NCBI RefSeq assembly: GCF_007990935.1
Contig: NZ_BJXJ01000012.1
Span: forward strand, 1 to 64,000
Origin: Vibrio sagamiensis NBRC 104589
GTDB lineage: Bacteria; Pseudomonadota; Gammaproteobacteria; Enterobacterales; Vibrionaceae
Direction of reading: 5' to 3'
Length of the DNA stretch: 64,000 nucleotides
Shown: positions 26,972 through 35,603 of the stretch, piece after piece
How positions within the stretch are numbered: position 1 is the stretch's first letter
How the letters are laid out: each line of letters opens with the position of its first letter
Translations under genes and position numbers: made by a program
The notes under the pieces: model-generated
Told to the model about the DNA's origin: nothing
Databases searched by the model: none
What the model saw: the letters and a program-made list of their open reading frames with translations, nothing else

Positions 26972-27988
26972 ATGTGTAAAAATAATTATTTGGTTTTATT
27001 TAAAGTCTTGATTTTATTTTTCATGTTGGTTTTATTATCAATTAACATATATAGTATAAAAAATATAAAGTCCGTAAATGAAGGCTTTTCAAATAGACAG
27101 AATGAATCCACATGGTATGTTTTCCAGTTAATAAAGGAATATGCTGACTTTATTATAGCTAGTCAATCAGACCCTTTAAATATTAACCAAGTCAAATTAG
27201 CATACGATATTACATGGAGTAGATTTGAAATACTCATAGAGAGTAAAGTATCATCAGAGTTTGTAAAAGCTTCAAATTTGAAAGTTTTTTTTAATAAAGA
27301 GTTTAAAAAATTTAAAGTACTAGAACTATCAATTGATTTGTTAGAGGAAGGAAAGTTGACTAAAAAAGATTTTCTAAAGAGGATCTACATAAACTATGAT
27401 ACACTTATTCAATTTATAAATAATAATTTTCGATTAAAAAGTCCAGTAATAGAAAATAAATCAAAAGTACTTAATAGTATTGTTTCAGTATTTAATTGGA
27501 GTGGGGTATTACTAATTGCTTCCATTTTTATAACAGGTTGTTTATATTACTCTGATTTCAAAAGATATAAAGAGTTACAAAACCTTGACCAACTAACGGG
27601 CTTTAACAATCGATTTGCATTAATGAGTTTTTTAAAAAAAGCCTCTGTGAATGATGCTATGTTTAAAATAATTACTGTAAGAATTCGAAACCTTAGAGAG
27701 GTTAATCATCAATATGGCTCTGAATATGGTGATTTAATGTTGCAATTCGCAGCAAACTCTTTGAAAGGGATAGTTCCTGAAAAAGGAACCTCATTTCGAA
27801 GTAGTGGTTCAGGATTTATTTTTATTTTCAACAATGAAAGTAATATAAGTAAATTACTAAAAGACAATTTTAAAGATATACTTTCAGAGTATATCACTGT
27901 AAGGAGAATAGACTTGATTTTAGATGTTGTAATTAAATATGAAGAGAATGTTGAAATTGGTCAAATTCTAGAAATTATTAATAGCTAA
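26972..27988 (+). CDS. membrane protein with degenerate GGDEF domain
   Basis: A 338-residue protein with a transmembrane segment at about 9-28, a helical periplasmic domain (30-170), a second segment (175-193) and a GGDEF-like domain from about 203 (LDQLTGFNNRFAL). The active-site signature is SGSGF (278-282) instead of GGDEF and the inhibitory RxxD site is not evident, so cyclase activity is not expected. It may bind c-di-GMP or GTP, or act by protein contact. Operon with the preceding periplasmic protein; convergent with the mbaA-like gene, 24 bp away. Confidence 0.75.
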   Translation: MCKNNYLVLFKVLILFFMLVLLSINIYSIKNIKSVNEGFSNRQNESTWYVFQLIKEYADFIIASQSDPLNINQVKLAYDITWSRFEILIESKVSSEFVKASNLKVFFNKEFKKFKVLELSIDLLEEGKLTKKDFLKRIYINYDTLIQFINNNFRLKSPVIENKSKVLNSIVSVFNWSGVLLIASIFITGCLYYSDFKRYKELQNLDQLTGFNNRFALMSFLKKASVNDAMFKIITVRIRNLREVNHQYGSEYGDLMLQFAANSLKGIVPEKGTSFRSSGSGFIFIFNNESNISKLLKDNFKDILSEYITVRRIDLILDVVIKYEENVEIGQILEIINS

Positions 27989-28012
27989 TAATAAAATTAG
28001 ATTTTAGTAGCA

Positions 28013-30433
28013 TCATCTTGATTTATGCTGAAGTATAACAGCAGTTTTTTTTGATAAAGAAATTAGGTAAGATTCTTCATTGTGGTTATTTATTAATCTG
28101 ATGAAGTTTTTAATTGTAGTTGGTTTGCTAAAATAATAACCTTGAAGGAAATCACAACCGATTTGACTTAGGAATTTATATTGTTCGAACTGTTCAACCC
28201 CTTCAGCAACAACACAGGCATTACAAGATTGGCCTAACAATACTATTTGTTCAACAATTTTCTTTCCTGTTTCATCAATAGTTATTTTGTCAATAAAACT
28301 TTTATCAATCTTTATTTCATCAACCGGATAATGCAAAAGTTGATTAAAAGCGGTATAACCTGTGCCAAAATCATCCAAAGAAACTTTGACACCCAGCTTT
28401 TGCATACTTTCTATTGTCTTTACTGTTAATGGGCTACTTTTTACATAGCTTGTTTCTGTTACTTCTATAATTAAAGAGTCTGGTTTAATAGCACATATTT
28501 CAATCTCACTCTTTAAAATTTTCACAAAATTTCTATTATAAAGTTCCATTGCTGATATATTTATAGATATCGTTCCTTTGTAAAGGTGCTTAATTTGCAA
28601 AGCCTTAAGGCACCTGATTGCTTTTTTAATTACCCAAATATCTATTTTGGTTATAAGGTTACTTTTTTCTGCTATTGGAATAAATTCTTCAGGTCCGACT
28701 CCGATTTTTAAAAGAGATGGGCACCTGATAAGAATTTCTACACCATCAATGGACATTGTCTTTGTATTATAAATAGGCATAAATGAAAGTTTAAACTTAT
28801 CATTTTTACAACAATCTATGAGAATGTTTTCAATTAGATCTTCCCTCTCCAATATGGGGAGCAAGTCATTAGCATGAACAATATTGCTGCTATCATCATT
28901 ATTACGCTTATTACGCTTAGTGTATCGAAGCATTTGTTCAATAGTTCGAGACCATTTGCTTTTGAAATCTTTAACGTTCATTGGTAAAACGCAAGTAGTT
29001 AGTGAAAATTTAAAATTTAAACCTTCGACATATGTTGACTTTGTCAATATGTTATTTATTTTTTCTATTTCTAAATTGATGATTTGATTGCTATCAACCT
29101 CAATGATAGCAATAAATTGATTGCCACCAAAGCGGGATATAGAGTAATCACTACAACTAAAACTAAATTCATAATGATGGTTTGCTAATGTATCGTAAAA
29201 TAACTTCGAAAAGCTTCTTAAGGCTTGATCACCAACTTTAGAACCATATAAATCATTTATTTTTTTAAAGTCAATAATATCCCAACATACTAAGTAACAG
29301 TTTATGTTTTTTGTACTTAGTAAGCGCATATTCAGGTATCGAATGAAAGTCTGTCTATTTGTGAGTTTTGTTGTTTGATCAAATTCGGCTTCGAATTTTA
29401 GTTCTATAAGTGAATCTATATAAGCATTTTTTATAGTGTCAATTTCGCTGCTTCCTTGTGAACGCTTAAAATAGTGATTCTGTAAATAACCAGAGAAAAT
29501 TTCCCTCAATAAATTATTTAACGGTTTTGATAATTGCTGCCAAATTACTATATAAGAAATTAAAAGACAACCAATGATGATGGTAGCTGTTAATGATACA
29601 ATAAAAATTGCCATATTATTGTTTTTGGTATTTATGGATTCATGAATATTGAGATTAGCGCTAAAATGTTTGCTGAGCATTTCTACATTGATAGTTCCGG
29701 AATCTTTAGTTATAGACTGTATAACAAATTCTGTGTTTTCAGGTAGTTGGTTTGAATCTGTAGGATTAAAATATAATGTTATTCCAGACTCGCCATTGTG
29801 TTTTCTTAATAAAGAAGACATCTGTTTTAATGGTGTCTCTGCAATTAATAAATAACGATTTTGACTGTATTTAGACCTTTTATCTCTTGGTATCAAATAG
29901 GGGTCAATTGCCATTATATAAACATATTGAACTTCATCACCTAAAGATAAATAAGAAAGTCCTTTTTCACTAAAGAATTGTTTGCTTAATATTTTTGTAT
30001 GAATATCAAACGCCGCTTCATAAACTTTGTCAGGTATGGTAACTTTTTCAAAAGGAGTTTTACGCAAAGTAGATAAGACTAAATTGAACTGTTGATCAAC
30101 TAAATAGATATCATGTATTCCATATTGATTTGATTTGTTACTTTCAAGCTTAGTCAAAATATCATTTTCAAGTGAAACCAAATTTTTAATATTAGGCTCT
30201 TGAATGTAATGTAAGAATGTCGATGATGCTGCGATATTTTTTACTAAAAGAACTAACCCAAGTTGTTCATATTCAGCTGCAATGAGTGCAGAATTAACTT
30301 CTGATTGTGCAGCAGATAAATAGGTGTTATCTGTATATTCTTTAGATACTTTATAGCCTATAAATCCTAATAAAAGAAAAAAAGCAATTAATGCAGGCGT
30401 TAAGGTAAGGTAGATCTTTTTTAAGATAGACAT
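28013..30433 (-). CDS. mbaA: MbaA-like GGDEF-EAL membrane phosphodiesterase
   Basis: An 806-residue inner-membrane protein: TM1 about 9-28, a periplasmic sensor domain 30-272, TM2 275-298, a HAMP-like linker, a GGDEF domain (about 350-515) and an EAL domain (about 540-790). The GGDEF motif is changed to GGNQF (436-440), so c-di-GMP synthesis is unlikely. The EAL half keeps E566 (EIL), N625, E657, D687-D688 (DDFGTGY), K711, E744 and Q764, so phosphodiesterase activity is expected. It starts immediately after the nspS-like stop, as in the nspS-mbaA operon of Vibrio cholerae, where MbaA reads norspermidine through NspS and controls biofilm. Confidence 0.82.
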   Translation of the reverse strand: MSILKKIYLTLTPALIAFFLLLGFIGYKVSKEYTDNTYLSAAQSEVNSALIAAEYEQLGLVLLVKNIAASSTFLHYIQEPNIKNLVSLENDILTKLESNKSNQYGIHDIYLVDQQFNLVLSTLRKTPFEKVTIPDKVYEAAFDIHTKILSKQFFSEKGLSYLSLGDEVQYVYIMAIDPYLIPRDKRSKYSQNRYLLIAETPLKQMSSLLRKHNGESGITLYFNPTDSNQLPENTEFVIQSITKDSGTINVEMLSKHFSANLNIHESINTKNNNMAIFIVSLTATIIIGCLLISYIVIWQQLSKPLNNLLREIFSGYLQNHYFKRSQGSSEIDTIKNAYIDSLIELKFEAEFDQTTKLTNRQTFIRYLNMRLLSTKNINCYLVCWDIIDFKKINDLYGSKVGDQALRSFSKLFYDTLANHHYEFSFSCSDYSISRFGGNQFIAIIEVDSNQIINLEIEKINNILTKSTYVEGLNFKFSLTTCVLPMNVKDFKSKWSRTIEQMLRYTKRNKRNNDDSSNIVHANDLLPILEREDLIENILIDCCKNDKFKLSFMPIYNTKTMSIDGVEILIRCPSLLKIGVGPEEFIPIAEKSNLITKIDIWVIKKAIRCLKALQIKHLYKGTISINISAMELYNRNFVKILKSEIEICAIKPDSLIIEVTETSYVKSSPLTVKTIESMQKLGVKVSLDDFGTGYTAFNQLLHYPVDEIKIDKSFIDKITIDETGKKIVEQIVLLGQSCNACVVAEGVEQFEQYKFLSQIGCDFLQGYYFSKPTTIKNFIRLINNHNEESYLISLSKKTAVILQHKSR

Positions 30434-31468
30434 TTAGTTTATCAAATCTTTTATTATTCTAGATCTAATCTGTAAACTTTTCATATCTAAAGGCTGATAT
30501 AAATAGCTGCGATCCAGTACATCTTGAGGTGGGAATAATTCTTCATCTAAACGATATTCATCAGACGTGAATGACTTAGCTTTCTTACTCGGTGTAGCAA
30601 ACCATGAATCCATAGCGTTTTGTGCAGCAATGTCTACTTGAGATAAGAATAGAAGTGTTTCAATTGTTTCGTCTGACATCGGTCCATGATTTATCGCCGC
30701 TAGACACTCAACCCAGATTGTCGTCCCTTCTGTAGGTATGCTGTAGGCCCAACTCCTTTTTTTTTCTGTCTTATTTAAGATATAACTGTCACCTGAATAA
30801 CCAAAAGCTATATCAATGGATGCTAATATTGTAGGGAATTTGACATAATCAAGAATATACTCATTATTTGCTATAAAGGTTTTTTGATGAACTAGAGTAT
30901 CGTATGCTTTCTTGATTTGGCCTAAATCATGAGTAAATGGTTCAAAACCATTGGCGAGTAAAGCAGTGCTCAAAAGATCAACCGGTTCGTAATACATACT
31001 AATTTTATTTTTTAAAGAAGGCGCTGGATTAAGTAATGCTGACCAGGATTCCGGTTTAGGTACTTTTTCGACTCTATAAAGTATCCCTGTGGTTCCCCAA
31101 GCATAAGGAAGTCCATAATCTCCGCATGCATCCAGCCACATTTTATCGTAAACATCAGATAATTGGGCTTTAAAACGATTAAGAGAATGAAAAATACCTT
31201 GCTTGGCTAATAAATTAAGTTTGACGCTTTCAATCACAGTTAGATCAAACGATAGCTTTCGTTCACTTGCCAGAAGCTCATCACGAATCGATTCGTCAGA
31301 AAAAAAATGCTGCTTTAAGGTGATTCCTTTTTTGTCTTTTAAGCGTTCAATAACATTTTGTGACAGAAATTCTTCCCAGTTGTATAGGTGCACTTCTGTT
31401 GCTAAAGCTTTAAAACTATTACTAAAAACTAATGAGACAGATACGATAAGCAGACGAGTTAATTGCAT
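30434..31468 (-). CDS. nspS: NspS-like periplasmic polyamine-binding sensor protein
   Basis: A 344-residue PotD-type solute-binding protein with a signal peptide (cleavage near ALA, residue 23). The mature start EVHLYNWEEFLS and the segments DLTVIESVKLNLLAKQG, GLPYAWGTTGILYRV and FGYSGDSYIL are typical of spermidine/putrescine-binding proteins. No ABC permease genes are adjacent; instead the stop codon abuts a GGDEF-EAL gene, as for NspS-MbaA of Vibrio cholerae. It is therefore predicted to be a sensor, not a transporter. Ligand preference (norspermidine or spermidine) cannot be read from sequence. Confidence 0.82.
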   Translation of the reverse strand: MQLTRLLIVSVSLVFSNSFKALATEVHLYNWEEFLSQNVIERLKDKKGITLKQHFFSDESIRDELLASERKLSFDLTVIESVKLNLLAKQGIFHSLNRFKAQLSDVYDKMWLDACGDYGLPYAWGTTGILYRVEKVPKPESWSALLNPAPSLKNKISMYYEPVDLLSTALLANGFEPFTHDLGQIKKAYDTLVHQKTFIANNEYILDYVKFPTILASIDIAFGYSGDSYILNKTEKKRSWAYSIPTEGTTIWVECLAAINHGPMSDETIETLLFLSQVDIAAQNAMDSWFATPSKKAKSFTSDEYRLDEELFPPQDVLDRSYLYQPLDMKSLQIRSRIIKDLIN

Positions 31469-31651
31469 CCTACACTAGCTCCTATACATTCTTCAACAGT
31501 TAGAGCTTAGACTATTTGGAGGTACCTAAGAGAAATTTTTGGTAGGATATTAAAGAATGAAAAAAAATACAGAACCTTACTTAAATATTTATTGCAACTT
31601 TTGGGATATTACTAGATATAATGAACGTCCATAAACAGTAAAATATACCAA

Positions 31652-32041
31652 ATGAGTACTGCGAAATTGATTATCTTACGTGGATTACCTGGTTCAGGAA
31701 AATCCACATTGGCAAGACAACTGTGTAATCAAAAAAACTTGAAACATGTTGAAGCAGATATGTATTTTGAGAATGAAGACGGGCAGTATCTTTTTGTAAA
31801 ACGTGATTTACCTCAAGCTCATCAGTGGTGTTTTGAACAGGCCTGCCGATGGTTAGAAAAAGGTGAAGTTGTTGTAGTAAGTAATACGTTTGTTCAGTTT
31901 TGGGAAATGGCTCCCTACATCAATTATTGTAAAGAAAAAGCACTAGAATTCGACGTTAGAGTTTGTCGAGGAAGTTATTCTAGTACACATGATGTGCCAA
32001 AGGAGGCAATAGAGCGAATGAGAAGGATATGGCAGGAATGA
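31652..32041 (+). CDS. small P-loop kinase-like ATPase
   Basis: A 129-residue protein beginning with a P-loop: LIILRGLPGSGKSTLAR (Walker A GLPGSGKS, residues 11-18). A second acidic segment (HVEADMYF, about 32-39) and VVVSNTFVQFWEMAPY resemble the NEDD4BP2/AAA_33-type polynucleotide-kinase-like proteins. The likely substrate is a nucleotide or RNA end, but this is unproven. It is divergent from nspS and convergent with the syp locus, so probably unrelated to either. Confidence 0.7.
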   Translation: MSTAKLIILRGLPGSGKSTLARQLCNQKNLKHVEADMYFENEDGQYLFVKRDLPQAHQWCFEQACRWLEKGEVVVVSNTFVQFWEMAPYINYCKEKALEFDVRVCRGSYSSTHDVPKEAIERMRRIWQE

Positions 32042-32072
32042 TAGAATTTGTGCAAGTTGATTATTAAAAGCT

Positions 32073-32127
32073 GGATTCATATCGTTTTATAAACGACTAT
32101 TCGTCATTTAAAAAAGCGTATGAATCC
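32073..32127. repeat. inverted repeat between convergent genes, possible terminator
   Basis: GGATTCATA (32073-32081) and TATGAATCC (32119-32127) form a perfect 9-bp stem enclosing about 37 nt that itself contains a small hairpin (CGTTT/AAACG). It lies between the kinase-like gene and the end of the syp operon, so a bidirectional terminator is plausible. Confidence 0.45.
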
Positions 32128-32157
32128 GCATTTTCAAGTTTATTTGATTGCATGATT

Positions 32158-32796
32158 TTATTGTCCTCTGCCATCTAACATTACAATCAACGTCTTACGT
32201 ATAATTGAAAAGTCCATTGAAACCCAAGAATAAAACGATCTTAGGCTCAATGCATAACTATGATCGAAACTTACTTTACGTCTTACATCTTCAATGCTTG
32301 AATCATACCCTTGGTTTACTTGTGCAAGGCCGGTAATTCCAGGAAGAACACCATAAGTACGCTCTACAAAGAAGGGTATTTCGTCTTCTAGCTTTTTATA
32401 AAAAGCTGGACGCTCAGGGCGAGGGCCAATTAAAGACATGTCACCTTTTATAACATTGAAAAGTTGAGGTAATTCGTCCAAGCGAGTCTTTCTTAAAAAA
32501 CGCCCAAATGGTGTAATTCTAGGGTCATTTTGCGATGCCCACACAGCACCTGATACTCGCTCGGCATCTACATACATTGTCCTAAATTTCATGATTTGAA
32601 ACAAAGCCATTTGTTCAGGTGTACAGCGTCCGACTCTTAACTGTCGATAAATAATTGGACCACGTGAATCGAAAGTGATTGCAACTGGGATTATAAAAAA
32701 TAATGGAATGGTTACACATACTAATATAATTGAAAAAGTAATATCAAAAAAACGTTTAGCGATATAAATTTTTGAACAGTAATGAGAAGAGTTCAT
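32158..32796 (-). CDS. sypR: SypR-like initiating sugar-phosphate transferase
   Basis: A 212-residue bacterial sugar transferase (PglC/WcaJ C-terminal type) that puts the first sugar phosphate on undecaprenyl phosphate at the inner membrane. One re-entrant/transmembrane segment lies at about 14-38. The catalytic blocks follow: KFRTMYVDAE, RKTRLDELPQLFNV, GDMSLIGPRPERP. It is the last gene of the locus, 13 bp after sypQ, with an AAGGA ribosome site. Position and family match SypR of Vibrio fischeri. Confidence 0.9.
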   Translation of the reverse strand: MNSSHYCSKIYIAKRFFDITFSIILVCVTIPLFFIIPVAITFDSRGPIIYRQLRVGRCTPEQMALFQIMKFRTMYVDAERVSGAVWASQNDPRITPFGRFLRKTRLDELPQLFNVIKGDMSLIGPRPERPAFYKKLEDEIPFFVERTYGVLPGITGLAQVNQGYDSSIEDVRRKVSFDHSYALSLRSFYSWVSMDFSIIRKTLIVMLDGRGQ

Positions 32797-32809
32797 GTAA
32801 ATATCCTTT

Positions 32810-34000
32810 TTAATTTATGCGTTTCCAATGGCCATTTTCGTAGCCAAATAAATAACGAAGGCCACCCGCTAAGTTAGCAATGTGGCCACAAACAAAATAA
32901 TTAATTAATTTGAATGGTTTAAACAACATAAAGCTCGGTATAAGTGAACTAATAAGTGCTATTAAATATACAGTAATTTGTACGAGGGCTAGTGCCTGAA
33001 ATATGGGATAGTGGCTTAAAAGTAAAGTACTTATCAAACATAGAATTGTAAAATAAGGAATAGTGAGCCTAAGTACTTTACCAGAAAGGAACGAAAATGC
33101 AGTTCCTTTATAACGAGGTAGTAAAAGCTTTTTAAGTTTTAGAAACTGTTGCATATTGCCTGCTGAGATTCTTAACCGCCTTCTAAAATCGGTGGAGTCT
33201 GAGCTCTGCTCAAGCTCAATGGCTAGCATTCTTGGCTCATAAATGGCAGCGTAACCATTGAGAACAATTTGCATCGGGAGGATAAAATCATCATTGATAG
33301 TATCTGGTTCTAGTGGTGTAAATAAATTTGTTTTGAAAGAGTAAAAAGCACCGTGAGAACCGATAGTTGAACCAATAAGAGATTCGTTATATTTCAGTTG
33401 AGATTGATAATGCCAATATGATGATTCACCGTGATTCTGAGTATTTAGAATATGATAAGTCGCATTTACAACACCTACATTCTCTTTTTGAAAATGAAGG
33501 GCAGCCAGAAGCAAAGAATCACAAGACACTAGGGCAGATGTGTCAGTTAAAACGGTAATCTCTGAGTCGATATACTTCATTTCACTATTTATAATAGCAA
33601 CCTTTCCTCGATTAATTGCATTATCATGAATTATAAATAAAGTATCAGCACATATCGCTTCTTGAATAGTATTTTGAGCAATCTCAGCTGTTTTATCAGT
33701 ACATCCATCAAGCGCTAGAATGACGGTTAGTTTATTTTTGGGATAATCTAAACTACCAAGATTTCTGATTTTTTCAGCAATCCAGCGCTCTTCATTAAAA
33801 GCAGGAACAATAATGGAAATAGTAGGGAGGTCACAATCACTTTTTGTTGGCTTGTAATGCCTTTCTTCAACGTTCATTATATTTTGACGTTTTTTTTGTT
33901 TATGGGTAATTAAACTCAAAATTAAAGGGTAGCCAAAGTGATGATAAAAAATTATAGATATGGAGAGAATAAACCCAATTACCCAAATATAGTCACTCAT
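32810..34000 (-). CDS. sypQ: SypQ-like membrane glycosyltransferase, family 2
   Basis: A 396-residue processive-type GT2. N-terminal TM segment, then the GT-A core: ISIIVPAFNEERWIAEKI, LALDGCTDKTAEIA, an acidic LTDTSALVSCDS, INDDFILPMQ, and a QxxR(R/W)-like RRRLRISAGNMQQF. Three or four TM segments end the protein. The frame extends to 34054, but the ATG at 33998-34000 (MSDYIW) has an excellent AGGAGG site and overlaps the sypP stop by 8 bp, so it is chosen. Predicted to extend the matrix polysaccharide repeat unit at the inner membrane. Confidence 0.9.
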   Translation of the reverse strand: MSDYIWVIGFILSISIIFYHHFGYPLILSLITHKQKKRQNIMNVEERHYKPTKSDCDLPTISIIVPAFNEERWIAEKIRNLGSLDYPKNKLTVILALDGCTDKTAEIAQNTIQEAICADTLFIIHDNAINRGKVAIINSEMKYIDSEITVLTDTSALVSCDSLLLAALHFQKENVGVVNATYHILNTQNHGESSYWHYQSQLKYNESLIGSTIGSHGAFYSFKTNLFTPLEPDTINDDFILPMQIVLNGYAAIYEPRMLAIELEQSSDSTDFRRRLRISAGNMQQFLKLKKLLLPRYKGTAFSFLSGKVLRLTIPYFTILCLISTLLLSHYPIFQALALVQITVYLIALISSLIPSFMLFKPFKLINYFVCGHIANLAGGLRYLFGYENGHWKRIN

Positions 34001-35108
34001 AAGCTGCCTCCTGCGTAAGAGATGCATACTGAAGTAACATTTTACGAATATCAAAATGCTTTAGGATATAACTCCTTGGGGAATAAGGCTTACGTGAAAT
34101 AGCATTAGTTAAAGCTTCGACTAGCAGTTCAACTTGATTCGGTAATACAAGTGCTCCACTAGAAGGGCAAAGTGTTTCATTTACCGCACCAACATCACTT
34201 GCAACGCAGGGCACACCACAGGCCTGGGCTTCGAGAGTTGACAGAGGAAACCCCTCCTGTAATGAAGGAAGACAGAATAGATCGAGACTTTGATAAAACT
34301 GAGGCATATCTTTCACGAGCCCAAGAAAAGTTATGCGGTCATCAAGTCCAAGTTCTGCCGTTAACTTTAATAATTCTGAATGTCGATCTCCAATTCCAGC
34401 AATCGCAAGATGTACATTTTCCGGTAAGTGAGAAAGAGCTTTGATTAGCACCTCATGCCCTTTTACCGCCTCTAATCTACCTGCTGTGCCAATAATAAAC
34501 TTATCTTCTGGAATAGAAAAATATTCTCTAGCAATTGTTTTATCCCCGAGCGAAAATTTTTCACAGTCTATACCGTTATGTATTGTGCAGACACGATCAT
34601 AGCCAAGCTGCTGAATTATTTGATTGGCAACAAAGTTTGCATCAGCAACAACGTAAGGTTTTAGGTGCTTTAATAGTAGAGACTGAAGACGTGCCGCTTT
34701 CGGATTGTTAAGATGCCAAGCATCATGCTCTGTATGAATGAGCATCTTAAATTGCGCTAGTCTGGCTGAAATACCAGCGTAGAAAAGTGGCCCTATATGA
34801 TGTGTATGTATTACATCTGGCTTGAGATGCTTAAAAATTTTGACTAATTTGTATAATACTTTGAACGAAATACCATCAGGCTTATCGAGAAAAGTAATTT
34901 GTCCATTAACACTTTCCAACCTTTGCCACTTTTTAAACGCGTCAGAACGCGTCCCTTCTAAACTTATAATGTGTACAGAATCTTTCTTACTTGCAAAGCG
35001 CAGCATCTCTAAAACCAGAGTTTCTAATCCTCCAGGTGATAGATGTTGAACTATATGTATAACAACTTTGCCTTTGCCAGCCGATTTTGAGGCATGGGAA
35101 CCTTTCAT
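33993..35108 (-). CDS. sypP: SypP-like family 4 glycosyltransferase
   Basis: A 371-residue GT-B glycosyltransferase. The glycine loop VQHLSPGGLETLVLEML and VIHTHHIGPLFYAGISARL mark the acceptor half; IHNGIDCEKF, IGTAGRLEAVKGHEVLIKAL and PSLQEGFPLSTLEAQACGVP (E-x7-E region) mark the donor half. It opens the sypPQR transcript, with a sigma-54 promoter 40 bp upstream, the same arrangement known for the sypP promoter in Vibrio fischeri. The sugar is unknown. Confidence 0.9.
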   Translation of the reverse strand: MKGSHASKSAGKGKVVIHIVQHLSPGGLETLVLEMLRFASKKDSVHIISLEGTRSDAFKKWQRLESVNGQITFLDKPDGISFKVLYKLVKIFKHLKPDVIHTHHIGPLFYAGISARLAQFKMLIHTEHDAWHLNNPKAARLQSLLLKHLKPYVVADANFVANQIIQQLGYDRVCTIHNGIDCEKFSLGDKTIAREYFSIPEDKFIIGTAGRLEAVKGHEVLIKALSHLPENVHLAIAGIGDRHSELLKLTAELGLDDRITFLGLVKDMPQFYQSLDLFCLPSLQEGFPLSTLEAQACGVPCVASDVGAVNETLCPSSGALVLPNQVELLVEALTNAISRKPYSPRSYILKHFDIRKMLLQYASLTQEAAYE

Positions 35109-35603
35109 CTAGTCTTGATCCTAATAAAGTGATTCTTTAAGACATTAAGCACGCAATGTGCCAAGTTGACTTATACAAACAATCAATGAGTTAGTATATT
35201 TCTCTTTTCGTAGTTGAAGTTTTAACCGTATTATTACTAAATTGACATTCATATCGGAAAGTGATTTGTGTGTGAAAAATTAGTAAATATTAACAACCTA
35301 GCTTTGCTTTTGTTAACTGTAAAAGATCAATATTCCATCATCTTGTCTGATTCGCTCTTATCAGCGATTCTCAATATAGGATTAAAAACTGTATATGCTA
35401 ATTACATCGAGGAGTTAAGAGTTTATTCACCTCAAAGCCTGTAATTAAAGGTTATCTGGATATTGAGATATTTCTATGATGGTTAACGAGGTTGGTTTAT
35501 TGAAAATAACCTTTTGATGTGATTTATTAAAGCAAGCTTGACATAGGATGGTTACATAAGATCATTGTCTATATTATTGATCATTAAAAGCTAATGAGGC
35601 ATA
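35109..35603 (-). promoter_or_regulatory. sypP upstream regulatory region
   Basis: A 495-bp gap inside an otherwise tightly packed locus, between sypO and sypP. It contains the sigma-54 promoter given separately and a TTCTCA half-site at 35368-35373 (downstream TGC not conserved). The long size suits enhancer binding and DNA looping by the SypG activator. No gene was seen. Confidence 0.65.
35147..35165 (-). promoter_or_regulatory. sigma-54 promoter of sypPQR
   Basis: On the minus strand CTTGGCACATTGCGTGCTT: -24 GG at 35162-35161 and -12 GC at 35150-35149, exactly 10 bp apart, with a perfect TGGCAC. The -12 element is 41 bp before the sypP ATG. Confidence 0.85.
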
